This document shows, in pieces, positions 1 to 6,709 of a DNA stretch of 7,741 nucleotides. Source of the DNA: Pseudomonadota bacterium (lineage in GTDB: Bacteria; Pseudomonadota; Gammaproteobacteria; Burkholderiales; Rhodocyclaceae); assembly GCA_030917225.1 (NCBI GenBank), contig JAUPVD010000021.1, forward strand, positions 1 to 7,741, written 5' to 3'. Positions within the stretch are counted from its first letter, which is position 1. Each line of letters starts with the position of its first letter. The position numbers were made by a program, and so were the translations under genes. Below the pieces are notes generated by a model. It had not been told where the DNA came from and ran no database searches. It worked only from the letters and a program-made list of their open reading frames with translations.

Positions 1-241
1 GATTGATGCGCAGGGAAACTATGCTCACGAAATCGAACGTGGTGCCATACGCATTGCGCAACCGGGCCAGTCGCCTCTTTCCATATGTGGCAAGACGCTG
101 CTGGACATGGAGCAAGAAGATTTTTCCGACCCACGCTCGTTGGCCGAGTCCAAACAATTGATGCGCGCGCTGATGAGTCATTATCTGGGCGGTCAGCCGT
201 TGGAAACACGCAAGATTTTCATGGAGTTGCAAGAGTTATGA
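1..241 (+). CDS. recO: DNA repair protein RecO, C-terminal part (5' end outside window)
   Basis: The frame starting at base 2 is open from the window edge to a TGA at 239-241 and gives the last 79 residues of a protein. RecO is the RecFOR-pathway mediator that binds SSB and DNA and helps load RecA on single-stranded gaps. The ending [18 protein letters not shown] matches the conserved RecO tail (a His/Tyr-Leu-Gly segment, then Pro-Leu-x-Ser/Thr-Arg and a Phe-x-x-Leu helix). A segment with [17 protein letters not shown] precedes it. The identification is supported by position: recO-pdxJ-acpS is a conserved proteobacterial order, downstream of rnc and era in many genomes. The stop codon overlaps the pdxJ start as ATGA, suggesting coupled translation. 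The OB-fold and zinc-finger regions lie outside the window, so only the C-terminal helical domain can be judged. Confidence 0.85.
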   Translation, partial: IDAQGNYAHEIERGAIRIAQPGQSPLSICGKTLLDMEQEDFSDPRSLAESKQLMRALMSHYLGGQPLETRKIFMELQEL

Positions 242-1002
242 GCGCGATGATCGAGCTTGGCGTCAATATCGACCATGTGGCAACGATTCGTCAGGCGCGA
301 CGAACCTACGAACCTGATCCCTGCTGGGCTGCTGTTGAGGCCCATCTTGGCGGGGCCGACGGTATTACCGTACATTTGCGCGAAGACCGGCGTCACATTC
401 AGGATGCGGATGTCCTCAAGCTGCGCGAACTGACACAGATCAAGCTGAACCTCGAAATGGCCGCCACTGACGAGATGGTCGGCATTGCCTGTCGCCTCAA
501 GCCGGAAATGGCCATGCTGGTGCCGGAAGGGCGGCACGAGGTGACGACCGAAGGCGGTCTGGACTGCACGGGTCAGGAGGCAAAGCTGAAAACCGCCATC
601 GCTCGCCTGGCCGACGCCGGTATTGTTACCAGCGTCTTTATCGATGCGGAGTTGCCGCAGATCGAGGCTGCGGCACGCATCGGTGCAAAGGTTTGCGAAA
701 TTCACACCGGCCCCTATGCCCACGCTTTTTACGCCGACGGTCGCGATGCCGAGGCGCCCGCAGTCCTTGCCGAACTCGACAAGGTGCGTGTCGCCGGTCA
801 AGCCATTCTTGACCTTGGCATGCGCTTTAACGCCGGCCACGCTTTGAATTATTACAACGTCCAGCCCATTGCCTGCCTGCCGGGCGTCCGCGAGTTGCAC
901 ATCGGCCATGCCATCATCAGTCGTTCGGTTTTCGTTGGATTGCGCGAAGCTGTCCGCGAAATGAAAGCGCTGATGCGTGAAGCGGCGTATCGGAGCGCAT
1001 GA
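238..1002 (+). CDS. pdxJ: Pyridoxine 5'-phosphate synthase PdxJ
   Basis: 254 residues, normal family length. PdxJ condenses 3-amino-2-oxopropyl phosphate with 1-deoxy-D-xylulose 5-phosphate to pyridoxine 5'-phosphate, the last ring-forming step of DXP-dependent vitamin B6 synthesis, in the cytoplasm as a TIM-barrel octamer. Visible family motifs are the N-terminal [15 protein letters not shown] (residues 7-21), [16 protein letters not shown] (39-54) with the catalytic His46 and phosphate-contacting Arg48, NLEMA (71-75) with catalytic Glu73, [15 protein letters not shown] (95-109), EIHTGPYA (154-161) and [11 protein letters not shown] (198-208) with His201. These align with His45, Glu72 and His193 of the E. 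coli enzyme. The ATG at 238 overlaps the recO stop and has GGAG at 223-226; an ATG at 247 (MIELGV) is the alternative start. The frame stays open back to base 85, but that extension lies over recO and lacks PdxJ similarity. Confidence 0.97.
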   Translation: MSAMIELGVNIDHVATIRQARRTYEPDPCWAAVEAHLGGADGITVHLREDRRHIQDADVLKLRELTQIKLNLEMAATDEMVGIACRLKPEMAMLVPEGRHEVTTEGGLDCTGQEAKLKTAIARLADAGIVTSVFIDAELPQIEAAARIGAKVCEIHTGPYAHAFYADGRDAEAPAVLAELDKVRVAGQAILDLGMRFNAGHALNYYNVQPIACLPGVRELHIGHAIISRSVFVGLREAVREMKALMREAAYRSA

Positions 1003-1009
1003 CCTACGC

Positions 1010-1387
1010 ATGATTTACGGAATCGGCACCGATATCGCCGCTGTGGCGCGGCTGACAAACATGCATGAGCGGCATGGCACGGCTGCTGCCGACAAACTGC
1101 TTGCCCCTGACGAGATGACCGATTTTGAAGCAGCTGCCGACAAGGGTCGCTTCCTCGCCAAGCGCTTCGCCGCCAAGGAAGCCTTCGGCAAGGCCCTTGG
1201 TACGGGCGTGCGCGCGCCGGCAACGCTGCCGGCCATTGCTGTCGTGCATGACGAGCTTGGCAAGCCGGTATTCCGCTTTTCCGGCGAGCTTGAAGCCTTG
1301 TTGAGGACAAAGGCGCTCACGGCCCACCTTTCGATTTCCGACGAGCATGACTATGCCGTCGCCTTCGTCATCCTGGAGCAGGCATGA
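1010..1387 (+). CDS. acpS: Holo-[acyl-carrier-protein] synthase AcpS
   Basis: 125 residues, essentially the length of E. coli AcpS (126). It transfers 4'-phosphopantetheine from coenzyme A to the conserved Ser of apo-ACP, activating fatty acid synthesis; family members work as cytoplasmic trimers that need Mg2+. The N-terminal MIYGIGTDIAAVARL is the classic start, with Asp8 as metal ligand. The second signature is RFLAKRFAAKEAFGKALGTG (residues 47-66), holding metal ligand Glu57 and Lys61. The C-terminal HLSISDEHDYAVAFVIL is also typical. An in-frame ATG at 977 would add 11 residues overlapping pdxJ, but the family starts at MIYGIGTD, so 1010 is chosen. The gene lies 7 nt after the pdxJ stop, with GGAG at 992-995 inside the pdxJ end as a distant ribosome site, and its TGA overlaps the nagZ ATG. 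Confidence 0.96.
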   Translation: MIYGIGTDIAAVARLTNMHERHGTAAADKLLAPDEMTDFEAAADKGRFLAKRFAAKEAFGKALGTGVRAPATLPAIAVVHDELGKPVFRFSGELEALLRTKALTAHLSISDEHDYAVAFVILEQA

Positions 1388-2421
1388 AGCCGTCGCCAAA
1401 GCAACTTCCACTGGGTCCGTTGATGATCGACATCGCCGGCACCGAATTGACCGAGCTCGACCGCGAGCGCCTGACGCACCCGGCGGTCGGTGGAATCATC
1501 CTGTTTGCCCGCAATTACCAGTGCCCGGAACAACTGGCAGGCCTGTGCGCAGAAATCCACGCGCTGCGCACGCCGACACTGCCGATCGGTATCGATCACG
1601 AAGGGGGCAGGGTGCAGCGCTGCCGCGAAGGTTTCACGCGCTTGCCGGCGATGCGTTCGCTCGGCGAGGTGTGGGATACCGATCCCGCCAAGGCGCGGGA
1701 AATGGCCCGCGCCATCGGCTACGTTCTGGCCTCGGAGCTTCGCCTGTACGGCGTCGATCTCTCCTTCACGCCGGTGCTCGACCTTGATTGGGGGCGAAGC
1801 TCGGTCGTCGGTACGCGCGCCTTTCACAGTGATCCGGAAGTCGTCACCGTGCTCGCCGGTGAGTTGATTACGGGGCTGCGACAGGCGGGCATGATCGCCT
1901 GTGGCAAGCACTTTCCCGGACACGGCTGGGTTGAGGCGGATTCACACGTGGCTATCCCGGTCGATGAGCGAGGCCTGGAGCAGCTTGCGACCGACATGCT
2001 GCCGTACCGCAGACTGCAACTCGATGCAATCATGCCTGCGCACATCAGCTATCCAAAAATTGATGAAAAATCTGCTGGATTTTCAAACTATTGGATAGAT
2101 ATTCTAAGAAACGACATTAAATTCGATGGTGTCGTTTTCAGTGATGATTTGTCGATGGAAGGTGCCAGCGTGGCAGGGGATGTTCTGGCTCGTGCTACTG
2201 CCGCTTATCGCGCCGGTTGCGACATGCTGCTGGTCTGCAACAGCCCTGATGCAGTTGGAGATCTTCTCCAGCGCTGGCAGGAACCGCTCGATCCGATGCG
2301 CTCAGCGCGGGTCGAGCGCCTGCTGCCCAAGGTGCAAGCCCCGTCGACTGAAACCCTGCAGCAAGACCCGTTGTACCAGGCCGGACTTGCTGCAGCCAAG
2401 GAACTTACGGCATTGGCCTGA
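1384..2421 (+). CDS. nagZ: Beta-N-acetylhexosaminidase NagZ (glycoside hydrolase family 3)
   Basis: 345 residues, a single-domain GH3 enzyme of usual NagZ length. It removes N-acetylglucosamine from anhydro-muropeptides in the cytoplasm during peptidoglycan recycling; in many Gram-negatives its products feed AmpR-controlled beta-lactamase induction. There is no signal peptide, as expected. Visible motifs are PLMIDIAGTEL (12-22), GGIILFARNY (36-45), the substrate-binding IDHEGGRVQR (70-79), the flexible catalytic loop KHFPGHG (175-181) with the acid/base dyad Asp186/His188 in DSH, and FSDDLSMEGA (252-261) with the presumed nucleophile Asp254. The ATG overlaps the acpS stop and has GGAG five bases upstream, so the start is firm. 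Bases 2051-2130, coding for about residues 224-249, are far more AT-rich than the rest and use ATA, CTA and AGA codons. The stop lies 17 bp inside the opposing hypothetical gene. Confidence 0.96.
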   Translation: MKPSPKQLPLGPLMIDIAGTELTELDRERLTHPAVGGIILFARNYQCPEQLAGLCAEIHALRTPTLPIGIDHEGGRVQRCREGFTRLPAMRSLGEVWDTDPAKAREMARAIGYVLASELRLYGVDLSFTPVLDLDWGRSSVVGTRAFHSDPEVVTVLAGELITGLRQAGMIACGKHFPGHGWVEADSHVAIPVDERGLEQLATDMLPYRRLQLDAIMPAHISYPKIDEKSAGFSNYWIDILRNDIKFDGVVFSDDLSMEGASVAGDVLARATAAYRAGCDMLLVCNSPDAVGDLLQRWQEPLDPMRSARVERLLPKVQAPSTETLQQDPLYQAGLAAAKELTALA

Positions 2422-2941
2422 AGCTGCCGATTTCCCTCAGTTGTTCGGTTGTGCAGCGCTGGAGCGGCAGTTTTTTGCCTGACCAAACCAGTACGAACAG
2501 ATTGTCTGATCCCAGATCTTCTCCGACCGGACCGCCTGCCGCCGTCTGAATCCTTTCAAGCATGGCCGGCAAATCACGGTCATCGACCATTCCCGGTCCG
2601 AATTCCGTGCTCAGGCAGAGCGACTCTCCGTCGACCAGCCATGCAGCCTGGGCATCCTCAACAGCCAGGCCGGTATGGGTCAGCAGCGTTTCTCCGTTTC
2701 CCAGGTGAAATACCCACGGCGTAGCGTCCAGTGCTACCCATACCCGTTGCGGCCCGTTCTGCATGAACCAGGCCCCTGAATCGTGCCGTTCGTAGTTGCG
2801 CCCGATGAAATCGGCCAAGCCGGCGTGCGCTACCGGCTTTCCCTGCAGGCGCCACTGGCCGCGCCGGTCCAGGCTCAGCCAGCCGTGGCAGTCCGGTACG
2901 TTCGGCCATTTGGCCATCGCGGCGACAACGCTGGGGTCCAT
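2405..2941 (-). CDS. Conserved-looking protein of unknown function, 178 aa, downstream of efp
   Basis: 178 residues from ATG (2941-2939) to TAA. The start is chosen because GGAGGA lies at 2950-2945 on this strand, an almost ideal ribosome site; the frame extends further upstream, but only through the efp terminator and end. The protein is Trp-rich, soluble-looking and without signal peptide, membrane segment or nucleotide-binding motif. Notable segments are AKWPNVPDCHGWLSLDRRG (10-28), FIGRNYERHDSGAWFMQNGP (45-64) and VWVALDATPWVFHL (67-80). I recall similar proteins (KWPNVP.CYGWL, QNGPQRV, HTG) annotated as DUF proteins in Burkholderiales and Neisseriales, perhaps as DUF2946, but cannot confirm the number. 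The Lys/Arg-rich C-terminal 30 residues look less typical of what I recall. Its function is unknown. It follows earP-efp on the same strand but behind a terminator, and converges with nagZ with a 17-bp overlap. Confidence 0.8.
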   Translation of the reverse strand: MDPSVVAAMAKWPNVPDCHGWLSLDRRGQWRLQGKPVAHAGLADFIGRNYERHDSGAWFMQNGPQRVWVALDATPWVFHLGNGETLLTHTGLAVEDAQAAWLVDGESLCLSTEFGPGMVDDRDLPAMLERIQTAAGGPVGEDLGSDNLFVLVWSGKKLPLQRCTTEQLREIGSFRPMP

Positions 2942-2944
2942 GGA

Positions 2945-2950
2945 TCCTCC
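2945..2950 (-). promoter_or_regulatory. Strong Shine-Dalgarno site of the hypothetical gene
   Basis: The minus strand reads GGAGGA here, close to a perfect anti-16S match, with three bases before the ATG that ends at 2939. It decides the start of the 178-residue protein against longer in-frame starts. It begins only 7 bases after the T-tract of the preceding efp terminator. Confidence 0.8.
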
Positions 2951-2957
2951 GTCAAGC

Positions 2958-2991
2958 AAAAAGGGCGACCGGATTAAACCGATCGCCCTTT
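2958..2991 (-). terminator. Intrinsic terminator of efp
   Basis: Bases 2960-2968 (AAAGGGCGA) pair perfectly with 2983-2991 (TCGCCCTTT). After one C/A mismatch a further three G-C pairs surround a six-base loop. On the minus strand the stem runs into a TTTTT tract (2962-2958, partly shared with the stem), as in a rho-independent terminator, and it starts 23 bases after the efp stop. On the plus strand the stem is followed by CATTG and not by a T-run, so it is mainly a minus-strand signal. It lies directly before the ribosome site of the next gene. Confidence 0.85.
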
Positions 2992-3014
2992 CATTGTAGC
3001 GGCAAGCGCCGTGC

Positions 3015-3572
3015 TTACTTGGTGCGGCTACGGTATTCGTCGGTGCGGGTGTCGATCTCGATCTTGTCGCCGATTTCAACGAAAGCCGGGACCGGCAGTT
3101 CGAAGCCGGTGCTGATCTTGGCTGGCTTCATGACCTTGCCCGAGGTGTCGCCCTTGACGGCTGGCTCGGTGTAGATGACTTCGCGCACGACGGAGGTCGG
3201 CACGTCGACCGAGATGGCCTTGCCGTCGTAGAACACCACTTCGCAGGGCATGCCGTCTTCGAGGTACTTGAGCGCGTCGGTCATCGACTCGGCTTCGATC
3301 TCGAACTGGTTGTATTCCGCGTCCATGAAGACGTACATCGGGTCACCGAAGTACGAGTAGGACACTTCCTTGCGATCGAGCTGGACGACATCGAACTTGT
3401 CGTCAGCGCGGTAAACGGTTTCCGCGCCAGCGCCGGTCAGCAGGTTCTTCATCTTCATCTTGACGACGGCGGCGTTGCGGCCGGATTTGTTGTATTCGGC
3501 CTTGAGCACGACCATCGGGTCATTGCCGACCATGAATACGTTGCCGGAGCGGAGTTCCTGGGCGGTTTTCAT
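3015..3572 (-). CDS. efp: Elongation factor P, arginine-rhamnosylated type
   Basis: 185 residues, full family length. EF-P binds between the ribosomal P and E sites and promotes peptide bond formation at polyproline stretches. Three beta-domains are expected: KOW-like (about 1-64), first OB (65-127) and tRNA-mimicking second OB (128-185). The C-terminal part carries the EF-P signature around [20 protein letters not shown] and ends EYRSRTK. The tip loop is NKSGRNAA with Arg32, the residue rhamnosylated in EarP-dependent EF-Ps, rather than the Lys34 modified by EpmA/B in E. coli. This agrees with earP lying directly upstream. The start [11 protein letters not shown] is canonical and has AGGA six bases before the ATG; the longer open frame upstream runs into earP. 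The gap from the earP stop is 40 nt, suggesting one transcript, and a clear terminator follows. Confidence 0.98.
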   Translation of the reverse strand: MKTAQELRSGNVFMVGNDPMVVLKAEYNKSGRNAAVVKMKMKNLLTGAGAETVYRADDKFDVVQLDRKEVSYSYFGDPMYVFMDAEYNQFEIEAESMTDALKYLEDGMPCEVVFYDGKAISVDVPTSVVREVIYTEPAVKGDTSGKVMKPAKISTGFELPVPAFVEIGDKIEIDTRTDEYRSRTK

Positions 3573-3612
3573 CGGTTGTCCTGTGGATATTGGTGGAAAT
3601 GGAAGCCCGATA

Positions 3613-4755
3613 TTATAGCCGATTTCGGCAAAAATCCGCCAGTGTTGCTGCAAGATCAGTGAGTTGCGCGAGTTGCGCTCGCCAGCGCAGCGTATGCCCG
3701 GCAATTTCCGGCAAGTGGAGAGCGAACTGCCGCCAGTCGCCAGCACTGGTTGTTTCGGCATTCCAGCTATGCCAGAAACATCGGAGCGCCGAGTCGGCCG
3801 CCGCCGAAAGGCCGTTGCAGAAGCGGTCGAGAAAGGCGTCAAGTTTCACCAGATGAGCCGCATCCGATTGGGGGTAGATGTGCCAGACGAAGGGCTTGCC
3901 TGCCCAGATGGCCCGGACCAGCGAATCCTCGCCGCGGACGAAGTTGATGTCGCAGGCCGCAAGCAGATCGTCGTAGGCTTGCTGGGGCATGAATGGCAGC
4001 ACGCGCAATTCGAGCATTCCCCGTTTGACGTTATCGCCCGGGGTCAGCGGATGCTGCAGGGCGTCGGCGACCGACGCCAGCACGCGAGAATCGGTCACCA
4101 GGCAGCGTACAGGGCGCTCCCCCGCTGACCAGGCATCAAGCAATGCATGAACCGATGCATTCTCGTAGGCGAACAATGAAACGCCAAGCTGTTCGGGCTG
4201 TGGCGCCGCCCCCTGCGCCTGCCACCATGCAGCGGCATCGAAATCCGCATGGTGAGCGAGCAGGTCATGTTCCCTCAGCAAACCCGCGCTCTGCTCATCA
4301 AAGCCCGGAATGAAGAAGTGCTTCGTAAGCGGCAGTTGTGGGTGAGGGGAAGGCAAGCCGTGGCAATCGGCAACCCAGGCTTCCGCAGAAAGATATTCCA
4401 GGTTGATCCAGCATGGTGCGGCTTGCCGTCGGGCCATCGCAGCAACGTAGGATTCCGGCAACTGGCAGGCAAACGCTTCAACAACCACATCGGCCACGTC
4501 ATCCATTTCCGGAAATGGCGTTGGCCAAAGACGGATATCGACGTCGCCGCATATCTGGCGGCCGAGTGCAGGATCGAGGTCGGGGCAGAGCCGGGCGAAG
4601 GCGCCAAGATCATCGACCCACAGGCGGACAGAAAAGCCGTGCTCAAACGCTAATTGTCGTGCCAGGCGCCAACACACACCGATGTCACCGAAATTGTCGA
4701 CGACGGTGCAGAAGATGTCCCAATGCTGCGGGCGGTTCGGCAAAGATGAAGGCAT
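3613..4755 (-). CDS. earP: Protein-arginine rhamnosyltransferase EarP (EF-P maturation)
   Basis: 380 residues from the ATG at 4755-4753. EarP is a GT-B fold inverting glycosyltransferase (GT104) that moves L-rhamnose from dTDP-beta-L-rhamnose onto Arg32 of EF-P in the cytoplasm. Diagnostic segments are [20 protein letters not shown] (12-31), with Asp20 and Asp24 in the DNFGD motif; Asp24 aligns with catalytic Asp20 of the Neisseria enzyme. Others are [24 protein letters not shown], and [20 protein letters not shown] from Arg274, the nucleotide-sugar pocket with Glu276 and Asp277. The frame is open further upstream: an ATG at 4848 would add 31 residues without EarP likeness, so [13 protein letters not shown] is preferred although no strong ribosome site precedes it. 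It is followed by its substrate gene efp after 40 nt and is divergent from uvrC. The dTDP-rhamnose genes are not in the window. Confidence 0.95.
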   Translation of the reverse strand: MPSSLPNRPQHWDIFCTVVDNFGDIGVCWRLARQLAFEHGFSVRLWVDDLGAFARLCPDLDPALGRQICGDVDIRLWPTPFPEMDDVADVVVEAFACQLPESYVAAMARRQAAPCWINLEYLSAEAWVADCHGLPSPHPQLPLTKHFFIPGFDEQSAGLLREHDLLAHHADFDAAAWWQAQGAAPQPEQLGVSLFAYENASVHALLDAWSAGERPVRCLVTDSRVLASVADALQHPLTPGDNVKRGMLELRVLPFMPQQAYDDLLAACDINFVRGEDSLVRAIWAGKPFVWHIYPQSDAAHLVKLDAFLDRFCNGLSAAADSALRCFWHSWNAETTSAGDWRQFALHLPEIAGHTLRWRAQLAQLTDLAATLADFCRNRL

Positions 4756-4821
4756 CGGAGTGAGCGGAAAGTGGTGACGAAGTGCGTGATACCATCGAAG
4801 GCCGTCATCGTACCTTATCGC

Positions 4822-4837
4822 GAGGTTTTCGAACCTC
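4822..4837. repeat. Inverted repeat between divergent earP and uvrC
   Basis: GAGGTT (4822-4827) and AACCTC (4832-4837) are perfect inverted arms around TTCG, with two more G-C pairs (4819-4820 with 4839-4840) beyond a C/C mismatch. It ends 9 bp before the uvrC ATG, so in RNA it could form a hairpin over the place where a ribosome site would sit; in DNA it could be a small operator. It does not resemble the LexA box CTGT-N8-ACAG. Whether it has any function is open. Confidence 0.4.
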
Positions 4838-4846
4838 CCGACGCTC

Positions 4847-6700
4847 ATGTCCCAAGCCCCTGATCCTGTCGAAAATTCGGCCCCCCTTGAAGCGCCTTTG
4901 CCCTTCGACCACAAGACGCTGCTAGCCTCCCTGCCTGAGCTGCCCGGGGTCTATCGCATGCTCGATGCGGCTGGAAACGTGCTTTACGTGGGCAAGGCCA
5001 AGGTGCTGAAGAAGCGCGTCGCTTCCTACTTTCGCGAGAGCCACCCAAGCCCCCGCATTGCGCTGATGGTTCGCCAGATTGCGCGAGTCGAAACAACGGT
5101 CACGCGCTCCGAGGCAGAAGCGCTGCTGCTCGAAAACAACCTGATCAAGCGCCTGGCGCCGCGCTACAACATCCTCTTTCGCGACGACAAATCCTACCCC
5201 TACATCCTTGTCAGCAAGGATGAGTTCCCCCGAATTGCCTACTATCGCGGCAGTCTGGATGCCCGTCGGGCCGAATATTTCGGGCCATACCCTTCGGCGG
5301 TGGCCGTGCGCGAGAGCGTGCATCTGTTGCAGCGCATGTTCCGGCTGCGTACCTGCGAGGATTCGGTGTATGCCAACCGATCGCGTCCCTGTCTGCTGCA
5401 CCAGATCAAGCGCTGTTCAGCGCCCTGCGTCGGCCTGATCGAACCGGCTGCCTATGCCGAAGACCTCAGGCTCGCACGTCTCTTCCTGCAGGGACGGCAA
5501 CAGGAAGTGATGCGGGCGCTCGGTGAGGCCATGGCCGCAGCCTCCAGCAATCTGGCTTTTGAACAGGCCGCAATCTACCGCGACCAGATGCAGTCGCTGC
5601 GCCACGTGCAGGAAAAGCAGTATGTCGAAAGTGCCCGTGGCGAAGACCTTGATGTGGTCGTGGCCGTCGAGGAGGGCGGTACCGTCTGCGTCAACCTGGC
5701 AATGGTGCGTGGCGGCCGGCACCTCGGCGACCGGCCACACTTTCCGGCAGGTGGCCTGAGTTGCCCTCCGGCCGAAGCACTGGCGGCATTCCTCCGACAG
5801 CACTACCTCGATCACCCGATCCCGGAGCGCATCCTGATTAATCTGCCCCTTGAGGATGAGGAAGTCGGCGAGGAGCTGCAGGCGCTCGCCGAGCGCCCCG
5901 TGCCTATCGTTGAGCCGCGCCAGGCCATGCAGCGGGTATGGATCGAAATGGCTGTCCAGAACGCGCAACTGGCGATCATTGCTCGGAAAACGACAATGTC
6001 ACTGCAAGGCAAGCGGCAGCAGGCGCTGGCCGAAGCACTCGGGCTGGAATCGGTCGAACGTATCGAATGCTTCGATATCAGCCATACGCAAGGCGAGGCA
6101 ACCGTAGCTTCCTGCGTGGTCTATCAGGGCAACGAGATGAAGAAATCAGAATACCGCCGCTTCAACATCCGCGACATCCAGGCGGGTGATGATTATGCTG
6201 CCATGCGCCAGGCTGTCCAGCGTCGTTACGAGAAGGTGGCAAGCGGCGAAAGCGTTGCGCCCGATCTGATCCTGATCGATGGCGGCAAAGGACAGGTTGG
6301 GGCGGCAGCCGGCGCACTGGCAGAACTGGGGCTCAGTCATCTGGCCATGATCGGCGTTGCCAAAGGCGAGGCGCGCAAGCCGGGGCTGGAAACATTGGTT
6401 TTCCCCGACGGCCGCGAGCCGCTACAATTGGCACCAGAGAATCCCGGGCTGCACCTGATTCAGGAAGTCCGGGACGAAGCCCACCGTTTTGCCATCAGCG
6501 GACATCGTGCGCAGCGCGGAAAAACACGCCGAACCTCGCGTCTGGAGGAAATCGAAGGTGTCGGCCCGAAGCGTCGCAAAGCACTGATCGCACAATTTGG
6601 TGGCTTGCAGGGGATAGCTGAGGCCGGAGTTGACCAGTTGGCCAACACACCGGGAATCAGCCAGGAACTCGCCGAGAAAATTTACGCCGCACTACACTGA
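4847..6700 (+). CDS. uvrC: UvrABC excinuclease subunit C
   Basis: 617 residues, normal length. UvrC makes the 3' and 5' incisions around a lesion after UvrA/UvrB damage recognition in nucleotide excision repair. Domains in order: GIY-YIG nuclease (about 33-110) with GVYRM, LYVGKAK, Arg57 and catalytic Glu91 (E. coli Arg42, Glu76); a four-Cys cluster Cys170, 182, 190, 194 with the same 12-8-4 spacing as the E. coli iron-sulfur ligands; the UVR UvrB-binding helices (about 213-255); the RNase H-like endonuclease with Asp410 in CFDISHT, Asp449 in GDDY, Asp478 in LILIDGGKGQ and His546 in HRFAISGHR; and tandem helix-hairpin-helix motifs (565-617). The N-terminus carries about 15 extra, Pro-rich residues compared with E. 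coli. No clear ribosome site precedes the ATG; an alternative TTG lies at 4898. pgsA follows after 9 nt. Confidence 0.97.
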   Translation: MSQAPDPVENSAPLEAPLPFDHKTLLASLPELPGVYRMLDAAGNVLYVGKAKVLKKRVASYFRESHPSPRIALMVRQIARVETTVTRSEAEALLLENNLIKRLAPRYNILFRDDKSYPYILVSKDEFPRIAYYRGSLDARRAEYFGPYPSAVAVRESVHLLQRMFRLRTCEDSVYANRSRPCLLHQIKRCSAPCVGLIEPAAYAEDLRLARLFLQGRQQEVMRALGEAMAAASSNLAFEQAAIYRDQMQSLRHVQEKQYVESARGEDLDVVVAVEEGGTVCVNLAMVRGGRHLGDRPHFPAGGLSCPPAEALAAFLRQHYLDHPIPERILINLPLEDEEVGEELQALAERPVPIVEPRQAMQRVWIEMAVQNAQLAIIARKTTMSLQGKRQQALAEALGLESVERIECFDISHTQGEATVASCVVYQGNEMKKSEYRRFNIRDIQAGDDYAAMRQAVQRRYEKVASGESVAPDLILIDGGKGQVGAAAGALAELGLSHLAMIGVAKGEARKPGLETLVFPDGREPLQLAPENPGLHLIQEVRDEAHRFAISGHRAQRGKTRRTSRLEEIEGVGPKRRKALIAQFGGLQGIAEAGVDQLANTPGISQELAEKIYAALH

Positions 6701-6709
6701 TACCCCCTG

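Noticed and set aside
193..1011. Long minus-strand open frame (272 aa) opposite pdxJ
   Set aside because: It mirrors the codon pattern of pdxJ in a high-GC gene, has no recognisable domain and would overlap recO, pdxJ and acpS completely.
1351..1923. Minus-strand open frame (190 aa) opposite nagZ
   Set aside because: Low-complexity shadow translation rich in Arg/Gly/His with no motif; nagZ on the plus strand is unambiguous.
2071..2105. Internal promoter in the AT-rich nagZ patch (TATTCT with TGGATT upstream)
   Set aside because: Only 4/6 and 3/6 matches with 18-bp spacing; in AT-rich DNA this is expected by chance.
2960..2991. The hairpin as a plus-strand terminator for nagZ
   Set aside because: On the plus strand the stem is followed by CATTG and no T-run, and it is more than 500 bp from the nagZ stop.
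4249..4653. Plus-strand open frames within earP (for example 134 aa)
   Set aside because: These are frame shadows of earP with no family features; the minus-strand EarP motifs are clear over the same bases.
4822..4837. Inverted repeat as a LexA/SOS operator for uvrC
   Set aside because: The arms GAGGTT/AACCTC and 4-bp spacer do not match the CTGT-N8-ACAG SOS box.
4756..4848. EarP starting at the ATG at 4848, overlapping the uvrC start
   Set aside because: The added 31 residues do not resemble EarP N-termini and would cover the whole divergent control region; the start at 4755 puts DNFGD at the usual distance. It is kept only as an uncertainty.
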